Assembly: GCA_016871715.1 (NCBI GenBank)
Contig: VHCO01000059.1
Location: 1 to 33,609, forward strand
From: Verrucomicrobiota bacterium
GTDB lineage: Bacteria; Verrucomicrobiota; Verrucomicrobiia; Limisphaerales; J093
Length of the DNA stretch: 33,609 nt
Reading direction: 5' to 3'
The translations under genes and the position numbers were made by a program. Shown piece by piece: positions 8,065 to 17,014 of the stretch; positions within the stretch are counted from its first letter, which is position 1, and each line of letters starts with the position of its first letter. The notes under the pieces were generated by a model, which ran no database searches, was not told the origin of the DNA, and worked only from the letters and a program-made list of their open reading frames with translations.

Positions 8065-8580
8065 TCACCACGCTCCGTCCACCAGGTGGGCGGCGGCGTG
8101 GTAGGCCCAATCTTCGGCGAGGACAGGCAAGGCCTGGCGTTCGGCGCTGGCGAGGTCTGCGCCGCTGCGCAGGACGGTGCGCCCGCGCACTTCGCGGTCG
8201 ACCAGCTTACGGCCGGTCCCCGATTCTTCGGCGACGACATGGACGGTGAGGTAGATCTCGTAATCGCGGGCGGTGATGATGTCGCTGGGCTGGAAGGAGA
8301 CGGGGGTGCGGTCGTAGCGGAGGATGGTGCCGGTCAGCAGGACATCGCCGGGGTCGTGGGTGGCGAGGCGGAAGGTCCCGTCTTGTTGGAAGCGTTTGCG
8401 GAGGGCATGGACGACCGCGTCGGCGAGGCGCGGTTCGCGGGTGTTGTTCAGGAAGGCGCCGACGCGCACGGTGCGGCTGCCGGCGGGGAAGCCGGCGGTG
8501 GGGCCGAGGCGGTAGCCGGCGCAGCCTGCGAGGAGCGAGGCGATCAGGACCAGGGCCAGGCTGGCGGCGCGGGGCCTCAA
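8065..8580 (-). CDS. lptE: LPS-assembly lipoprotein LptE
   Basis: A 171-residue outer-membrane lipoprotein that partners LptD in the last step of lipopolysaccharide insertion. Residues 1-20 are a lipoprotein signal with the lipobox LLAGC (Cys20 lipidated), followed by AGYRLGP, typical of LptE. The mature part carries the expected alternation of beta strands (VRVGAFLNN, LLTGTILRYDRTPVSF). The gene starts with a TTG that overlaps the stop of the BamD-like gene (TTGA), so translation is probably coupled. Length agrees with the family (about 160-190). LptD is not in the window. The pairing with a BamD-like gene puts two outer-membrane assembly factors in one operon. Confidence 0.8.
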   Translation of the reverse strand: MRPRAASLALVLIASLLAGCAGYRLGPTAGFPAGSRTVRVGAFLNNTREPRLADAVVHALRKRFQQDGTFRLATHDPGDVLLTGTILRYDRTPVSFQPSDIITARDYEIYLTVHVVAEESGTGRKLVDREVRGRTVLRSGADLASAERQALPVLAEDWAYHAAAHLVDGAW

Positions 8581-9578
8581 GGTTGAGCGCCGGCGGTGGC
8601 GGGGTTAGGGCCTAAGCGCCGTTTGATGGCCTCGACGCGGCGTTTGGCTTCGGCGGCGTAGGTCGAGTCCGGGTCGCGCAACTGGGCTTCGTTGTAGTAG
8701 ACCAAGGCGCCGTTCCACTGTTTTTTCTTCTCGTAGAAGCGGGCGGTCTTGACGGCGCCGCGGGCTTGTTCGGTCTTGAGGGCGGCGATGAAGTTTTGGG
8801 CCTCGGCCACGCGCGGGTCGTTGGGGAAGAGGATGACGAAGTCGCTGAAGGTGGCGATGGCTTGGCCGGCGACGCTTTGGTCGTATTCGGCCGTGCGGGC
8901 TTCTTTATTGTAGGCGAGAGCGGCTTTGAACACGGCGTCGGCGGCGACGGCGCGCTTGTCGTGGTACATGTCGGCGGCTTTTTCGTAAGCGCGTGCGGCC
9001 AGGATGAATTCCTTTTGTTTCTCGCGTGCGGCGCCGATGTTCATTTGGGCCTGGGGTGCGACCTGACTGAAGGGGCCGCTATTGATGATTTTGAAGTACA
9101 TGTCCGCGGTTTTTTCCATGGAAGGAAAGAAGGGGATGTACCCCCAGAGCTTGAACCATTGGCCGGCGAGGAAGCGGTTGGCGATGTCGAACTGGCGGTT
9201 GAGGACTTCCTCGAAGTTGTCCATCTTCGGGTATTTCTCGACGGCGCGCTGGTATTCCTTGAAGGCGCGCTCGTCCATACGGCGGGCTTCGTAGCTGCGA
9301 CCGACGAGGTACTGGGCTTGGGGGGCGACGTCGGCCAGGGGCCAGCGTTTGACGGTGCGCCGCGCGGCTTTGGTGGCCAGGCGGTATTGTTTTTGGTCGA
9401 AGGCCTCTTGGGCGACGTCGTATTGGTCCTGGGCGCGCGCGCGCTGCCATTTCTTGCCGCCGACGGATTCGTAAGTCCAGCCTTCGCCGGGCCGATAGAC
9501 GAGGGGTGCGGGGCACGTTAAGGGCCAGAGGAACATTCCGGCCGCCAGGAGCATGAACAGAACCAGCCTACGCTTCAT
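8577..9578 (-). CDS. BamD-like TPR outer-membrane assembly protein
   Basis: A 333-residue protein built of TPR-like helical repeats, as in BamD/YfiO, the lipoprotein that helps fold outer-membrane proteins. YDVAQEAFDQKQYRLATKAA, APQAQYLVGRSYEARRMDER and PQAQMNIGAAREKQKEFILA are paired helices typical of the family. It is longer than E. coli BamD (about 245 residues). The start is ATG at 9578; the frame reaches 9614 but the added 12 residues lack family sequence. Residues 1-24 form a hydrophobic signal. A cysteine follows in WPLTCPAPLV, but it is not a canonical lipobox (no G/A/S at -1), so the lipid anchor is uncertain. The gene leads the operon with lptE. The name is by resemblance only. Confidence 0.72.
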   Translation of the reverse strand: MKRRLVLFMLLAAGMFLWPLTCPAPLVYRPGEGWTYESVGGKKWQRARAQDQYDVAQEAFDQKQYRLATKAARRTVKRWPLADVAPQAQYLVGRSYEARRMDERAFKEYQRAVEKYPKMDNFEEVLNRQFDIANRFLAGQWFKLWGYIPFFPSMEKTADMYFKIINSGPFSQVAPQAQMNIGAAREKQKEFILAARAYEKAADMYHDKRAVAADAVFKAALAYNKEARTAEYDQSVAGQAIATFSDFVILFPNDPRVAEAQNFIAALKTEQARGAVKTARFYEKKKQWNGALVYYNEAQLRDPDSTYAAEAKRRVEAIKRRLGPNPATAGAQP

Positions 9579-9638
9579 TGGTTGGGGGCGACCGTACTGA
9601 ACCCGCGACCCCAAGTCAACCGGTGGCAGCCTGTGTTC

Positions 9639-9666
9639 TTGACGCGAGAGGGGTTGCCCCTACCAT
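9639..9666 (+). promoter_or_regulatory. Putative promoter of eno
   Basis: TTGACG (9639-9644) and TACCAT (9661-9666) are separated by 16 bases. This gives five of six and four of six consensus bases, and a leader of about 25 bases before the enolase ATG at 9699. It lies in the gap between the divergent bamD-like and eno genes. Confidence 0.45.
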
Positions 9667-9695
9667 ACCGCCTTCATTGCGGACACTGATTTTGA

Positions 9696-11006
<1,311 letters not shown>

Positions 11007-11019
11007 GGCGTTGGGGCTG

Positions 11020-11051
11020 ATGGGACGGATGGGACGGATGGGACGGATGGG
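11020..11051 (+). repeat. 9-bp tandem repeat after eno
   Basis: ATGGGACGG is repeated three times without change (11020-11028, 11029-11037, 11038-11046) and followed by a partial copy. It lies just after the eno stop codon and does not form a hairpin. Three perfect short copies suggest recent slippage. Confidence 0.7.
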
Positions 11052-11207
11052 GCACGAACCTATGGGGCGTGAATGACCTTTATGCCCTCGGGGGCGGTCC
11101 AAGCGCGGTGGGAGGCTCGACTGGCTGAGCCTGGGGAGTGTTGGCGCCGGGACTATTGTGTGTGCAAGTTGTTGATGGAAAAACAGATAAGCTTACGGCT
11201 AGCGCTT

Positions 11208-11254
11208 GTGGCAGGGCCCGCCACGTTCCATTGTCGCGCTTGATTGGCAAGCGC
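11208..11254 (+). other. Two adjacent stem-loops, possible structured RNA or regulatory element
   Basis: GTGGC (11208-11212) pairs with GCCAC (11220-11224) around a 7-base loop. Twelve bases later GCGCTTG (11236-11242) pairs with CAAGCGC (11248-11254) around ATTGG, a perfect 7-base stem. No T-tract follows either, so an intrinsic terminator is unlikely. They may be a structured leader or remains of a repeat; this is not a recognised riboswitch. Confidence 0.3.
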
Positions 11255-11406
11255 AATGCTGCTTGGCAGTTACGGGATGGTTCCGAGAGTGGGCTGGTTG
11301 GGTGCAACCGCCGGGTTTGGGCCGTGTGGGAGCCGGGGGGGTGGACACAGCGGCGGTTGGGCACTCAAGCCGGCAACGAATTGAGCCGAAAAAGTCTAAA
11401 AAAGGA

Positions 11407-11435
11407 TTGACACCGATTTGCCAGCGTGGTTTTCT
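11407..11435 (+). promoter_or_regulatory. Putative promoter of the secreted-protein pair
   Basis: A perfect TTGACA (11407-11412) is followed after 17 bases by TTTTCT (11430-11435), a weak -10. Transcription would begin about 27 bases before the ATG at 11469. The surrounding AAAAAGTCTAAAAAAGG is AT-rich for this genome, which supports a promoter region. Confidence 0.45.
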
Positions 11436-11468
11436 GCTGGCACACACGGAAACAACATAAAACAAACA

Positions 11469-12092
11469 ATGAGAACTACAGCACTGTTCCTAACGGCTGC
11501 GCTCAGCGCAGGTGCGGCCACGACACTGGCCCAAGTGTACTCAGTCAATGCAGTCGGGTACATCAACCTCCAGCTCCCGGTGGGCTTCTCGATGGTTGCC
11601 AACCAGCTCGATGCTGGCACGGGCAACAACACCGTCTCGAAGCTCCTGGCGAGCGTTCCGGATGGCACCATCGTGTACAAGTACACGGCGGGGGCGTTCC
11701 AGATTAATGCGTTCGATCTGGGCGAGTGGAGCTTCCCCAACGCGACTCTCGAGCCGGGTGAGGGTGCGTTCATTCGCCTTCCGAGCGCGGCTACGGTGAC
11801 CCTGGTGGGCGAAGTCCCGCAGGGCAATCTGACGACCGCGTTGCCGGCGGGTTTCTCGATCGTGTCCTCGAAGGTTCCGCAGACCGGCCAATTGGATACG
11901 GTCCTGGGATTCCCGGTGGCCGACGGTGACATTGTGTATCGCTTCAACAACGCCACGGGCGCGTACAGCATTCACATCTTCGACTTAGGCGAGTGGGACA
12001 ATCCACCGTCGCCGGCCGTGGGTGAAGCATTCTGGGCGCGCAAGGTTGCCGCGGCGACTTGGACTCGCCAGTTCAGCGTGAACAACCCGTAA
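11469..12092 (+). CDS. Secreted two-repeat protein of the verrucomicrobial VNAVGY type
   Basis: A 207-residue exported protein. Residues 1-22 are a signal peptide (ends near ATTLAQ), followed by VYSVNAVGYINL, the N-terminal signature of a secreted family I recognise from Verrucomicrobiota but cannot name functionally. The mature protein is two copies of one module: PVGFSMVANQL...FDLGEWSFP...EGAFIRLP and PAGFSIVSSKV...FDLGEWDNP...GEAFWARK, with FDLGEW repeated exactly. The frame extends 51 bases upstream to 11418, but those residues are not signal-like, so the ATG at 11469 is chosen. It is separated by 36 bases from the PEP-CTERM gene and is likely co-transcribed with it. Function is unknown; an extracellular or envelope role is inferred from the signal. 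Confidence 0.85.
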   Translation: MRTTALFLTAALSAGAATTLAQVYSVNAVGYINLQLPVGFSMVANQLDAGTGNNTVSKLLASVPDGTIVYKYTAGAFQINAFDLGEWSFPNATLEPGEGAFIRLPSAATVTLVGEVPQGNLTTALPAGFSIVSSKVPQTGQLDTVLGFPVADGDIVYRFNNATGAYSIHIFDLGEWDNPPSPAVGEAFWARKVAAATWTRQFSVNNP

Positions 12093-12128
12093 GTTTTTGA
12101 CTGAGAGAACAACCAAAAAACGACCCAT

Positions 12129-12683
12129 ATGAAGAGAACCCTGCTTGTTGCAACATGCATCGTGGCGTGTGTCGGAGCGTTAGCTCAAGGCACCGTCAAC
12201 TTCAATAATCGCGTGACTGCGGACGGCATCGATGCCAAGGTATTCGACGCTGACAATGTCACGGCATTGGCTGGCACCGCTTACTGGGCCCAGTTGTACG
12301 GTGGAGTGGACGAGGCGAGCCTGGCGCCGATCGGCGCAGCCCTGAACTTCCGGACGGGGACCGCCGCTGGCTACACCGTGTCTTCGGGTGTTGATACGAC
12401 CCGGACCATCACGGGTATCGCACCCGGTGGTGCGGCGGTGGTGCAGGTCCGCGCGTGGGAAGCCTCCGGTGGTGCGACCTACGAAGCAGCGGTTGCGTCC
12501 GGCAAGAAATACGGCAAGTCCGAGATCGTGAACCTGTCGGCCACGGGCAATCCGGCGGCGAATCCTCCGATTCTGCCGGTCAACCTCATTGGGCTGCAGA
12601 GCTTCTCGCTGATCCCTGAACCCTCGACCATCGCGTTGGGCGTTCTTGGGGCGGCCGTGCTGCTCCTCCGACGTCGCAAGTAA
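12129..12683 (+). CDS. PEP-CTERM secreted protein
   Basis: A 184-residue protein with a signal peptide (residues 1-19, ending in GALAQ) and a C-terminal PEP-CTERM sorting signal: PEPST (about 163-167), a hydrophobic helix (IALGVLGAAVLLL) and the basic tail RRRK. Proteins of this class are processed by an exosortase and placed on the cell surface or in the extracellular matrix; no exosortase is in the window. The body (QGTVNFNNRV, beta-rich) resembles other small verrucomicrobial PEP-CTERM proteins but has no catalytic motif. It follows the VNAVGY-type gene after 36 bases and is followed by a strong terminator, so the two form a short operon. Confidence 0.9.
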   Translation: MKRTLLVATCIVACVGALAQGTVNFNNRVTADGIDAKVFDADNVTALAGTAYWAQLYGGVDEASLAPIGAALNFRTGTAAGYTVSSGVDTTRTITGIAPGGAAVVQVRAWEASGGATYEAAVASGKKYGKSEIVNLSATGNPAANPPILPVNLIGLQSFSLIPEPSTIALGVLGAAVLLLRRRK

Positions 12684-12706
12684 TCTTCTTGCTTCTTGTT
12701 TTCACA

Positions 12707-12733
12707 GGCCGCCCGAGAGGGCGGCCTTTTTTT
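12707..12733 (+). terminator. Intrinsic terminator after the PEP-CTERM gene
   Basis: A perfect 8-base stem GGCCGCCC/GGGCGGCC (12707-12714 with 12719-12726) with a GAGA tetraloop is followed by seven T (12727-12733). It lies 23 bases after the stop codon. Confidence 0.92.
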
Positions 12734-12774
12734 ATGGGTGCGCCCGGCAGGGCCAAAGCGCGCTGGTGAGCGGA

Positions 12775-13410
12775 GCGCGGGCGGCTGGCCCGCGGGAGGG
12801 GGGTCTTAGGTGTTGGCAGGGGTATGCGGCGCGCAGCGGAGTGCGCGCCCTACCGGCAGACGTTCGCGGAGCGTTTGGGGAGGGAGCGCGGGCGTCTCGC
12901 CCGCGGCAATGCGGTCAGCGGTGTTGGCACCGGTAAGGGGCGTGCGGCGGAGTGCGCGCCCTGCCGGCAGACATTGGCGGAGCGCTCGCGGAGGGAGCGC
13001 GGGCGTCTCGCCCGCGGCAATGCGGTCAGCGGTGTTGGCACCGGTAAGGGGCGTGCGGCGGAGTGCGCGCCCTGCCGGCAGACATTGGCGGAGCGTGTGG
13101 GGAGGGAGCGCGGGCGTCTCGCCCGCGGCGGTGCGGCCAGCGGTGTTGGCAGCGGTGTGCGGCGCGCAGCGGAGTGCGCGCCCTACCGGCAGACGTTCGC
13201 GGAGCGTTTGGGGAGGGAGCGCGGGCGTCTCGCCCGCGGCGGTGCGGCCAGCGGTGTTGGCAGCGGTGTGCGGCGCGCAGCGGAGTGCGCGCCCTGCCGG
13301 CAGACATTGGCGGAGCGCTCGCGGAGGGAGCGCGGGCGTCTCGCCCGCGGCGGTGCGGCCAGCGGTGTTGGCAGCGGTGTGCGGCGCCCGCGGAGTGCGC
13401 GCCTTACCGG
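12775..13410 (+). repeat. 111-bp tandem repeat array, six units
   Basis: The same landmark GCGCGGGCG begins at 12775, 12886, 12997, 13108, 13219 and 13330, exactly 111 bases apart each time. The first unit is diverged in its core and the last is cut short at about 13410. In units 2-6 the core is a perfect hairpin, CGCGGGCG-TCT-CGCCCGCG. Each unit also holds conserved AGTGCGCGCCCT and variants of CCGGCAGAC. Two unit variants alternate (AATGCGGTCAGC versus GGTGCGGCCAGC; CTACC versus CTGCC), showing duplication of blocks. Because 111 is a multiple of three, several frames stay open, but the predicted Arg/Ala-rich peptides are not believed to be proteins. The array fills the space between the PEP-CTERM terminator and the TPR gene. 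Confidence 0.9.
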
Positions 13411-13455
13411 AGAGGAGTCGACGAAGCGAGGTCTCAACAGTAGATTAGGCTCCGG

Positions 13456-15096
13456 ATGACGTTTAGGCTGAGTCGTTCAACAACGGGCGTGCTGCTGAGT
13501 TCGTTGCTGGCAGGGCTGCTGCTTGCCGAGCGTGCGCAGGCGGTGGCGCCTGCGAGCCACGGCGAGCGGTTACGCCGGCTGGCCCGAATGCCTCGGTTGA
13601 CGTTCGAGTTGGGGGCTGAGATTCATCCGGTACGCGGTTTTGCTGTGTTCTCGACCTCGGCGAGCGTGGCGCATGAATTCTCAGAGCTCGATCGGGCGCT
13701 GCGAGGCGAGCCGCAGGAGCATGAGCGGCAAGCGCGCCTGGGGAAGTTGTATCGGAGGTTGGGCCGTGTGGACCGGGCCGGCGAGGCCTTTGCGCGGGCA
13801 GTGGACCTATACCGGAACCAGGGGGCGGAGGTGTCGGAGGATTGGGAGGTTCTGACCAACTACGGCGAGGCGTTGGCTGGTCTGAATCGACACGCTGAGG
13901 CGGAGCGGGTTTTGCGGCGCGCAGTGGCCTTAGCGCCTGGGCAGTGTCGATGCCAGACAGCCTTGGGTGAGGCCTTGGCTGCGCAGGCCATGGCGGTCTT
14001 GTTGCCGGCTGGGCATTCTGGGGGGATTGCGGGGGTGACGGGAAGGGGTGAAGCCTCGGAGTCGGGCCGGCCGACGCCGGCGCAAGTGGAGGGCGCGGAG
14101 CGCTTGGTGGACGAGGCGCTGGCTGCGCACGATCGCGCGGTGGGTCTGGCGCCTGCGGAGGCGGCGACGCATTTCGGGCGCGGCTTGGGTCGAGTTGCGC
14201 GGGCGCGCGTGTACGGGTTAGTGGGGTTGTTGGAGGGTGAAGAGGACGTGGTGGGGCGGATGAACCTGGATTTATACACGCGCACGACGCTGGCGGATTT
14301 CGTGGCGGCGTCGCGGTTAGGGCGTGGGGACGCCCGGATGCTGGGCACAGCCGCGCTCTTCGAGGTGGGGGTTACGCATGCCGAGCAAGGGCGGGACCCG
14401 GTCGGCGCGCTGGGGACGCCGGAGACCTGGGCGGGGTTAGCCGAGGGTGTGCGTCGGTCGGTGCGGGGTGTGATGGCGCAGCTCGAGGAGTTGGGTTTGG
14501 GGGCTGAGCCTGGCCCGGCAGCGCAGGCTTTCGAGGTGTTGGGTCTGCTGCAATTCTTGGTGGTGCACGATTTGACCGGCGCCGCAGCCAGCCTGCGTCA
14601 GGCGCAGCAACTGGACCCTGGGCGCGACGGGGTTTGGGAGGTGCTGATCTATGGGCTGACGATGTCGCGACGGTTCGGGACTCTGGTGGGGGTGTGCCAG
14701 GAGTTGGTGCAGACGCGCGACACGGTGCGGCATCGGGTGTGGCTGGCGAAGGCACACGAGCGCCTGCATCAGTTGGATCCGATGCTCGAGGAGGCCGAGC
14801 GCGCCTACGCGCTGAACACCGACGATGTGTTGGCCAACCTGTCGCTGGCGGCTGCGCTCCTGCGCACGGGTGACGCGGACGCGGTTTTGGGGCGGGCGGC
14901 GGGATTGTTGTTGCGAGCGGAGCGGTTGGTGGGCAACAAGGCCACGCGGGACCAGACGCTGAACCTGCTGTACACCCGGGGTTTGTTTCTGGGGATGCTG
15001 GGGCAAGTGGACGCGGCTCGAGCGAATTTGCGGCGGCTACTCGAGTTGGATCCTGGGGACGGCGACGCGCGGGCGGTGCTCGAGGTGTTGGAGTAG
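13456..15096 (+). CDS. Exported TPR-repeat protein upstream of the pil genes
   Basis: A 546-residue protein with an N-terminal signal (about 1-30, ending AERAQA) and several tetratricopeptide-like helix pairs: ARLGKLYRRLGRVDRAGEAF, WEVLTNYGEALAGLNRHAEA, VWLAKAHERLHQLDPMLEEA and LYTRGLFLGMLGQVDAARAN. TPR proteins act as scaffolds for protein-protein contacts; the signal places it outside the cytoplasm, probably periplasmic. It is followed after 156 bases by pilM on the same strand, so it may belong to the same system, as PilF/PilW-like TPR proteins help secretins assemble elsewhere; there is no sequence proof that it is a PilF homologue. Its start lies 45 bases after the repeat array. Confidence 0.75.
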   Translation: MTFRLSRSTTGVLLSSLLAGLLLAERAQAVAPASHGERLRRLARMPRLTFELGAEIHPVRGFAVFSTSASVAHEFSELDRALRGEPQEHERQARLGKLYRRLGRVDRAGEAFARAVDLYRNQGAEVSEDWEVLTNYGEALAGLNRHAEAERVLRRAVALAPGQCRCQTALGEALAAQAMAVLLPAGHSGGIAGVTGRGEASESGRPTPAQVEGAERLVDEALAAHDRAVGLAPAEAATHFGRGLGRVARARVYGLVGLLEGEEDVVGRMNLDLYTRTTLADFVAASRLGRGDARMLGTAALFEVGVTHAEQGRDPVGALGTPETWAGLAEGVRRSVRGVMAQLEELGLGAEPGPAAQAFEVLGLLQFLVVHDLTGAAASLRQAQQLDPGRDGVWEVLIYGLTMSRRFGTLVGVCQELVQTRDTVRHRVWLAKAHERLHQLDPMLEEAERAYALNTDDVLANLSLAAALLRTGDADAVLGRAAGLLLRAERLVGNKATRDQTLNLLYTRGLFLGMLGQVDAARANLRRLLELDPGDGDARAVLEVLE

Positions 15097-15252
15097 AGCC
15101 GGGCTTAGCGGGGCGGACTCAGATTCTCCTCAGTGGAGGTGCCGTCCGGATCCAGTTGGTGGGTCGTGAGTTAGGGAGGTGCTCGAGGCGGCTTGCGCCG
15201 GGATGAGATTCTTTCCACTGAACTCGATCATCGGGATGCCGATAACCGATGT

Positions 15253-16329
15253 ATGAGCGGTGGTGTTGCGCGTTTACGGTTGCCCGGCTGGAATCCCGGC
15301 ACGCCGACGCAGGTCGTTGCCTGCGATCTGGGTGCGCGCTCGACGAAGAGCGTGTGGGTGCAGCGGCGCGGTTCGAGTTACGCGTTGCTGGGCTACGCCG
15401 TGCACGACGCCCCGGCACCGGATCGGGCTGGTTCGACAGAGCGGCTGAGCGAGCACCTGAAGGCGATCACGAGCGAGTTGGGGGGGCGCGTGAAGCACGC
15501 GGTGTTGGTGGTGGGCGTGGGGGACAGTCTGCTGCGCCACGCCGAGTTGCCGCTGATACCGCTGGCGGACATGCGGCAGATGCTGCGGTTCAACCCCAAG
15601 GCTTATCTCCAACAAGACCTGTCGGACTACGTTTTCGATTGCTGCATTGTGCCGCCGCGCTCGGGCAACGGCAGTGAACCGGCCAAGGTGGGGCAGAAGG
15701 GGAAGGTGCTGGTGGGAGGGGCGCGGCGGCAGGCGGTCCTGGACTTGCAGGCGGCGGCCAAAGCGGCCGGGTTGGTGCCGACCCAGGTGGTGCCGGGGTG
15801 GATCGGGCCGGCGAACGCGTTTGAGGCCACGCAGCCGGAGTTGTTCGCTCGAGGAGCGGTCGTGCTGGTGGACATCGGGTTCAAGCACACGACGATCAGT
15901 CTGCTACTGGCGGGTGAGTTGGCGCTCAACCGCGTGGTACCGATTGGCGGGCAGCGGTTCAACACGGCGCTGAGTGACGCGCTGCGCGTCAGTTCGGCGG
16001 ACGCGGAGACGTTGCAGGTCGAGTCAACCGCCGACACGCAAGCGGCGTTGGCGCCCGTGCTGGCCGAGTTGGCGCGCGAGATCCGCGCTTCCGTGGACTT
16101 CTTCGAGACCCAACACGAACACACGGTGGGCCAGGTGTTGGTGTCGGGGGGCGCGGCGCGGTCGGCGCAGGTGGTCCAGGCACTGAAGGAGGATTTGGTG
16201 ATGGAGGTGCGGGCTTGGAATCCGGTAGCGACCATGACCCTGGCGTTGCCGCCGCGTGCGTTGGCGGAACTGGAACCGGTGGCGCCGCAACTGGCGGTGG
16301 CGGTGGGGGCCGCTCTCTCGGCCTTATGA
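15253..16329 (+). CDS. pilM: Type IV pilus assembly protein PilM
   Basis: A 358-residue cytoplasmic actin-like ATPase that binds the N-terminus of PilN and anchors the inner-membrane platform of type IV pilus or type II secretion systems. The first nucleotide motif is VACDLGARSTKSVWV (about residues 23-37), the second is VLVDIGFKHTTISLLLAGEL (about 205-224) and the C-terminal motif is VLVSGGAARSAQVV (about 295-308). MRQMLRFNPKAYL resembles the family region around residue 110. The frame extends upstream to a TTG at 15193; the ATG at 15253 is chosen because residues before it lack family sequence. Seven bases separate it from pilN, which is preceded by a GAGGTGG ribosome site. Confidence 0.88.
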   Translation: MSGGVARLRLPGWNPGTPTQVVACDLGARSTKSVWVQRRGSSYALLGYAVHDAPAPDRAGSTERLSEHLKAITSELGGRVKHAVLVVGVGDSLLRHAELPLIPLADMRQMLRFNPKAYLQQDLSDYVFDCCIVPPRSGNGSEPAKVGQKGKVLVGGARRQAVLDLQAAAKAAGLVPTQVVPGWIGPANAFEATQPELFARGAVVLVDIGFKHTTISLLLAGELALNRVVPIGGQRFNTALSDALRVSSADAETLQVESTADTQAALAPVLAELAREIRASVDFFETQHEHTVGQVLVSGGAARSAQVVQALKEDLVMEVRAWNPVATMTLALPPRALAELEPVAPQLAVAVGAALSAL

Positions 16330-16336
16330 GGTGGCT

Positions 16337-17014
16337 ATGATCCGGCTGAATCTGCTCGCGGAAGAACAGGCGGCGGAGCAGTTGCGCCGGCGCGACCCGG
16401 TGAAGCGGGCGACGTGGGTGGGGGCGTTGGCGGTGGGGGTGATGGTGGTCTGGGCGATTGCGCAGCAATTCGAGGTGATCCAGTCCAACGAACAACTGAC
16501 GCAAAAGGAGGCCGAGTGGCGCCGGCTCGAGAAGCCGGACCAACTGGTGCGCACCAACCGCGCCAAGACGATCTCGATGGAACGGCGACTGGCCGCGCTC
16601 GAGCGGCTGTCGACCAATAGGTTTCTGTGGTCGGGCCCGCTCAACGCGCTGCAGTTCGCGTTGACGCAGGTCGGCAGCGTGCAGGTGACGGAGCTGGTTC
16701 CGCGGCAGACCTACAAACCGACCAAGGAAATCAAGGATGAGCGCGGCGCCATCCTGAAACCGAAGACGGCGATCGAGAACACCAGCCTGATCATCCGCGC
16801 GCGCGACTTCGCGGATGTGAGCGCGGGCAATCATACGCGGTTCATGGAAGCGGTGGCGCGCGAGCCGTACTTTCGGGCGCGGCTGCAGCCTGGCCAGCCC
16901 TACGAGTTAGTCGAGCCGCGCAGCAAAGGTTCGGGCGACGACAAGCGCGTCGAGGAGGGGGCGGTCTTCGGGGTCGAGTTCCGTTTTGTCGAGGCGGTGA
17001 GGCGCAATGAATAA
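16337..17014 (+). CDS. pilN: Type IV pilus assembly protein PilN
   Basis: A 225-residue bitopic inner-membrane protein. The start MIRLNLLAEE at 16337 is the classic PilN N-terminus (the IN(L/P)L motif binds PilM). It is followed by a transmembrane helix at about 26-46 (ATWVGALAVGVMVVWAIAQQ), a coiled-coil segment rich in Glu/Arg/Leu, and a ferredoxin-like periplasmic domain (LNALQFALTQVGSVQVTEL). The frame opens at 16256 inside pilM, but the ATG at 16337 has the Shine-Dalgarno GAGGTGG just before it and gives the family N-terminus. Its last 8 bases overlap pilO. The protein is a little longer than E. coli-type PilN (about 180-200). Confidence 0.85.
   Translation: MIRLNLLAEEQAAEQLRRRDPVKRATWVGALAVGVMVVWAIAQQFEVIQSNEQLTQKEAEWRRLEKPDQLVRTNRAKTISMERRLAALERLSTNRFLWSGPLNALQFALTQVGSVQVTELVPRQTYKPTKEIKDERGAILKPKTAIENTSLIIRARDFADVSAGNHTRFMEAVAREPYFRARLQPGQPYELVEPRSKGSGDDKRVEEGAVFGVEFRFVEAVRRNE

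Larger units (their letters stand above)
11007..11468 (+). other. Gene-free stretch between eno and the secreted genes
   Basis: These 462 bases contain the 9-bp tandem repeat, a stem-loop of AGGCTC/GAGCCT (11113-11118 with 11127-11132) without a T-tract, two strong stem-loops at 11208-11254, and a promoter-like pair at 11407-11435. No open frame looks like a gene. Confidence 0.55.

Noticed and set aside
12775..13410. CRISPR array
   Set aside because: The unit is 111 bases and repeats throughout its length; there are no unique spacers and no cas genes.
12810..13459. Open frames of about 211 residues in three frames across the repeat array
   Set aside because: The 111-base period is a multiple of three and GC-rich, so the frames stay open by composition. 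The peptides are repeated ARASRPR-like sequence with no ribosome site.
15119..15252. Promoter or terminator between the TPR gene and pilM
   Set aside because: A short CTCC/GGAG stem is present near 15125-15140 but there is no T-tract, and no convincing -35/-10 pair was seen.
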